26,357 nucleotides of DNA. Source: Pseudidiomarina aestuarii. Its GTDB lineage: Bacteria; Pseudomonadota; Gammaproteobacteria; Enterobacterales; Alteromonadaceae. The first letter of the stretch is position 1. Every line of letters starts with the position of its first letter. The stretch covers positions 1 to 26,357 of the forward strand of contig PYVG01000017.1 of assembly GCA_003030745.1 (NCBI GenBank). Direction: 5' to 3'. The position numbers and the translations under genes are program-made. The notes below the pieces were generated by a model. That model searched no databases, was not told the DNA's origin, and saw nothing but the letters and a program-made list of their open reading frames with translations. This document shows, piece by piece, positions 24,711-26,357 of the stretch.

Positions 24711-25604
24711 TTATTGTTCTGTTGGCACACTGAGTTCAAGATCAATGTACTCGTTATTTCGTAATACCGTGACCGTCACTTGTTGCATGTTACCCAGCTC
24801 ACTGGTCATGCGCATAGCGGTACTGGCATCGGTCAGGTTCTCACCATTAATGGCGACTGCGATGTCTCCCGCTTGGAAACCTGCCTCGTTAAAGAGTTCC
24901 GGTTGCGGCCCTGGATTGAGCCGAAAACCCGAAATACCACCGGACTCTTGCACCGGACTAAACCGAATATAATTCAAGATACCGGCACTACCCGCTTGAC
25001 GTGCCTGCTGCACTTGGTCACGGCTTAACTGCGTTGCAGCACGGCGATTAATAGGTGGACGGCCTTGCTCTGCGCTGCTTGCCGCTGCGCGCTCACGACT
25101 ATTCTCCATAGTCAGCGATAGTCCTTCACTCAGCTCACCGATACCTTCGAGCTCTAAGGTTTCAAGACGCCCGTTGTTATCTAGAATAACGCGGTCGGCA
25201 TAGATTTCGTGCACGGTCACTTGAGTGCCGGTGAGCTTCTCGCCCACTGCATAAACCTCTTGCGTACCGCGTTGTTCAATAATGGCTGCAGAACGCTCAG
25301 GCGCCGAAGCTGCGGATACACCCATTAAACGCACATTCAATTGGGTTTTCGGCGCGTTGGTGGAGGCCTGTTGAACCGTGGCAGTGCTACCAAATAAGTT
25401 GAGCCGATTGATGCCGGCAACGTCCACGCGAGCACGCGACTGCACTTGCGCTGGCGGTAATGGCCCTGCTTCAGGTGCAGCTGGAGGAGTCAAAAATTGC
25501 CAGGTCAGTTGGGCAACAAACAGTGCGGCGGCAATTGCGCAAATAGCGGTGAGCGTCCATAGTCCGCGAGCCCACCACACTGGGTTATCAAGTAGCTTCT
25601 GCAT
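24711..25604 (-). CDS. gspC: T2SS-1 GspC inner-membrane clamp protein
   Basis: A 297-residue protein, first gene of the T2SS-1 operon. It has a short cytoplasmic tail, a membrane anchor (about 17-38, LTAICAIAAALFVAQLTWQF), a Pro-rich linker and the homology region (about 62-150; INRLNLFG, LNVRLMGVSAASAPERSAAI, QEVYAVGEKL). A C-terminal PDZ domain (about 205-295) contains FRLNPGPQPELFNEAGFQAGD, AVAINGENLTDA and VTVLRNNEYIDLELSV. In the family the homology region binds secretin N0 and the PDZ domain takes part in substrate selection. Its ribosome site is weak. A 136 bp divergent spacer to hslO lies upstream. Confidence 0.96.
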   Translation of the reverse strand: MQKLLDNPVWWARGLWTLTAICAIAAALFVAQLTWQFLTPPAAPEAGPLPPAQVQSRARVDVAGINRLNLFGSTATVQQASTNAPKTQLNVRLMGVSAASAPERSAAIIEQRGTQEVYAVGEKLTGTQVTVHEIYADRVILDNNGRLETLELEGIGELSEGLSLTMENSRERAAASSAEQGRPPINRRAATQLSRDQVQQARQAGSAGILNYIRFSPVQESGGISGFRLNPGPQPELFNEAGFQAGDIAVAINGENLTDASTAMRMTSELGNMQQVTVTVLRNNEYIDLELSVPTEQ

Positions 25605-25740
25605 TTTCGTTATAATTTTGTGACGTCGCTTTAAGAAAATTCATTCTAGCGACTCAAATTGCCGCTGAACAGATAATATTTGAAGAATTTGGTATCATAA
25701 CCACCTTCTTTTACACAATCATGACTTCGAGACGTATTCC
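25605..25740. promoter_or_regulatory. Divergent intergenic region gspC / hslO
   Basis: An AT-rich 136 bp spacer that must carry the promoters for both the long T2SS-1 operon (minus strand) and hslO (plus strand). On the minus strand a TAGAAT (25643-25648) is a plausible -10 box about 40 bases before gspC, but no convincing -35 lies at 17 bp. On the plus strand TATCAT (about 25692-25697) could serve hslO, again without a good -35. No heat-shock sigma-32 promoter was recognised. No terminator is present. Confidence 0.4.
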
Positions 25741-26357
25741 ATGACCAAAGCCAGCCATTATCCAATGGATCAATTGCATCGCTACACCTTTGTCGAGCAA
25801 GACGTTCGCGGTGAACTGGTACAATTGAGCAGCAGCTATCAACGCATGCTACAAGGCCATCAATACCCAGCGCCGGTGCAACGGTTGCTAGGCGAACTGA
25901 TGGCGGCGACCGCATTGTTGTGCGCGACGCTGAAATTCGAAGGCCATATCAACTTGCAATTACAAGGCGATGGCCCAGTTAACTTTATCGCAGTTAACGG
26001 CTCACATCATCAAGATCTACGTGGCATTGCACGCCTGCGTCAGGACGTTGCTGACATCGAAGCTGGACTCACAGAGTTACTCGGCAAAGCCCTACTGGTC
26101 ATCACCTTAACACCCGAGCGCGGTGAGCGCTATCAGGGGGTTGTCGATGCCAGCGGCGGTTCTATTGCTGAGGTAGTGCAAAACTATTTTCTGCAATCCG
26201 AACAATTACAAACCCGCTTGTGGCTGCACGCAGACGGCGAGCACGCTGCCGGCATGTTACTGCAAGTGATGCCAGCCAGCGGTCAAGACCTAGCGGCCTT
26301 TGAACACCTGGAGCACTTAACTGAGACCATGACTGCCGCGGAATTGTTCACTCTGCC
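25741..26357 (+). CDS. hslO: Redox-regulated chaperone Hsp33, 5' part (cut by window edge)
   Basis: The first 205 codons of Hsp33. Blocks shared with E. coli Hsp33 are clear: DQLHRYTFVEQDVRGELVQL near the start, ATLKFEGHINLQLQGDGPVN, LRGIARLRQDV, VITLTPERGERYQGVVDASG and GMLLQVMPASGQD near the visible end. Hsp33 is a cytoplasmic holdase activated by oxidation. Its zinc-binding cysteine motif is in the C-terminal domain and lies outside the window, so redox competence cannot be checked here. It is the only plus-strand gene and marks the end of the T2SS-1 locus. Confidence 0.95.
   Translation, partial: MTKASHYPMDQLHRYTFVEQDVRGELVQLSSSYQRMLQGHQYPAPVQRLLGELMAATALLCATLKFEGHINLQLQGDGPVNFIAVNGSHHQDLRGIARLRQDVADIEAGLTELLGKALLVITLTPERGERYQGVVDASGGSIAEVVQNYFLQSEQLQTRLWLHADGEHAAGMLLQVMPASGQDLAAFEHLEHLTETMTAAELFTL

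Noticed and set aside
25646..25915. Minus-strand frame spanning the gspC/hslO spacer and the hslO start
   Set aside because: No family features; it overlaps the strongly conserved Hsp33 N terminus and the divergent promoter region.

Overview
The window looks like a chromosomal segment of a Gram-negative gammaproteobacterium. Base composition is balanced, the proteins are Gln/Ala-rich, and hslO sits head-to-head with gspC. I suspect an Alteromonadales/Idiomarina-like marine genus, but that taxonomic call is an inference from protein style and gene order only. Every gene is on the minus strand except hslO at the right edge. Coding density is very high and no gap exceeds 300 bases.

Read in the direction of transcription (right to left), the layout is as follows. 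(1) 25741-26357, plus strand: start of hslO (Hsp33), divergent from everything else. (2) 25604-13980: a complete canonical type II secretion (T2SS-1) locus, gspC-D-E-F-G-H-I-J-K-L-M-N, mostly with 1-11 bp overlaps or short gaps. One 91 bp gap between gspF and gspG holds an inverted array of heptamers. (3) 13922-13095: mscS, the small mechanosensitive channel. (4) 13015-8848: a yjbEFGH/gfcABCD-type polysaccharide export group. It starts with a small secreted protein carrying a run of 22 prolines and a Thr-rich tail, followed by a strong intrinsic terminator, then lipoprotein YjbF, periplasmic YjbG and outer-membrane YjbH. (5) 8830 to beyond position 1: a second T2SS-type locus (T2SS-2) in the order G-E-F-H-I-J-K-L-M-N(C-like)-D. 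The last gene is a lipoprotein secretin cut by the window edge. Gene order and lipoprotein secretin resemble the Xanthomonas Xps class rather than the Gsp/Eps class of T2SS-1.

Within each T2SS the parts are complementary. An outer-membrane secretin (D) is linked through a C/N-type clamp to an inner-membrane platform (F, L, M). The ATPase (E) drives this platform to assemble a pseudopilus from the major pseudopilin G and the minor H-I-J-K. No prepilin peptidase (gspO/pilD) lies in the window, so both systems must rely on one encoded elsewhere.

The most notable feature is the join between yjbH and gspG of T2SS-2. They are 17 bp apart with no visible promoter or terminator, so the second secretion machine may be co-transcribed with a polysaccharide export operon. 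Whether this reflects a functional link (for example secretion of a matrix protein or a polysaccharide-modifying enzyme) is inference.
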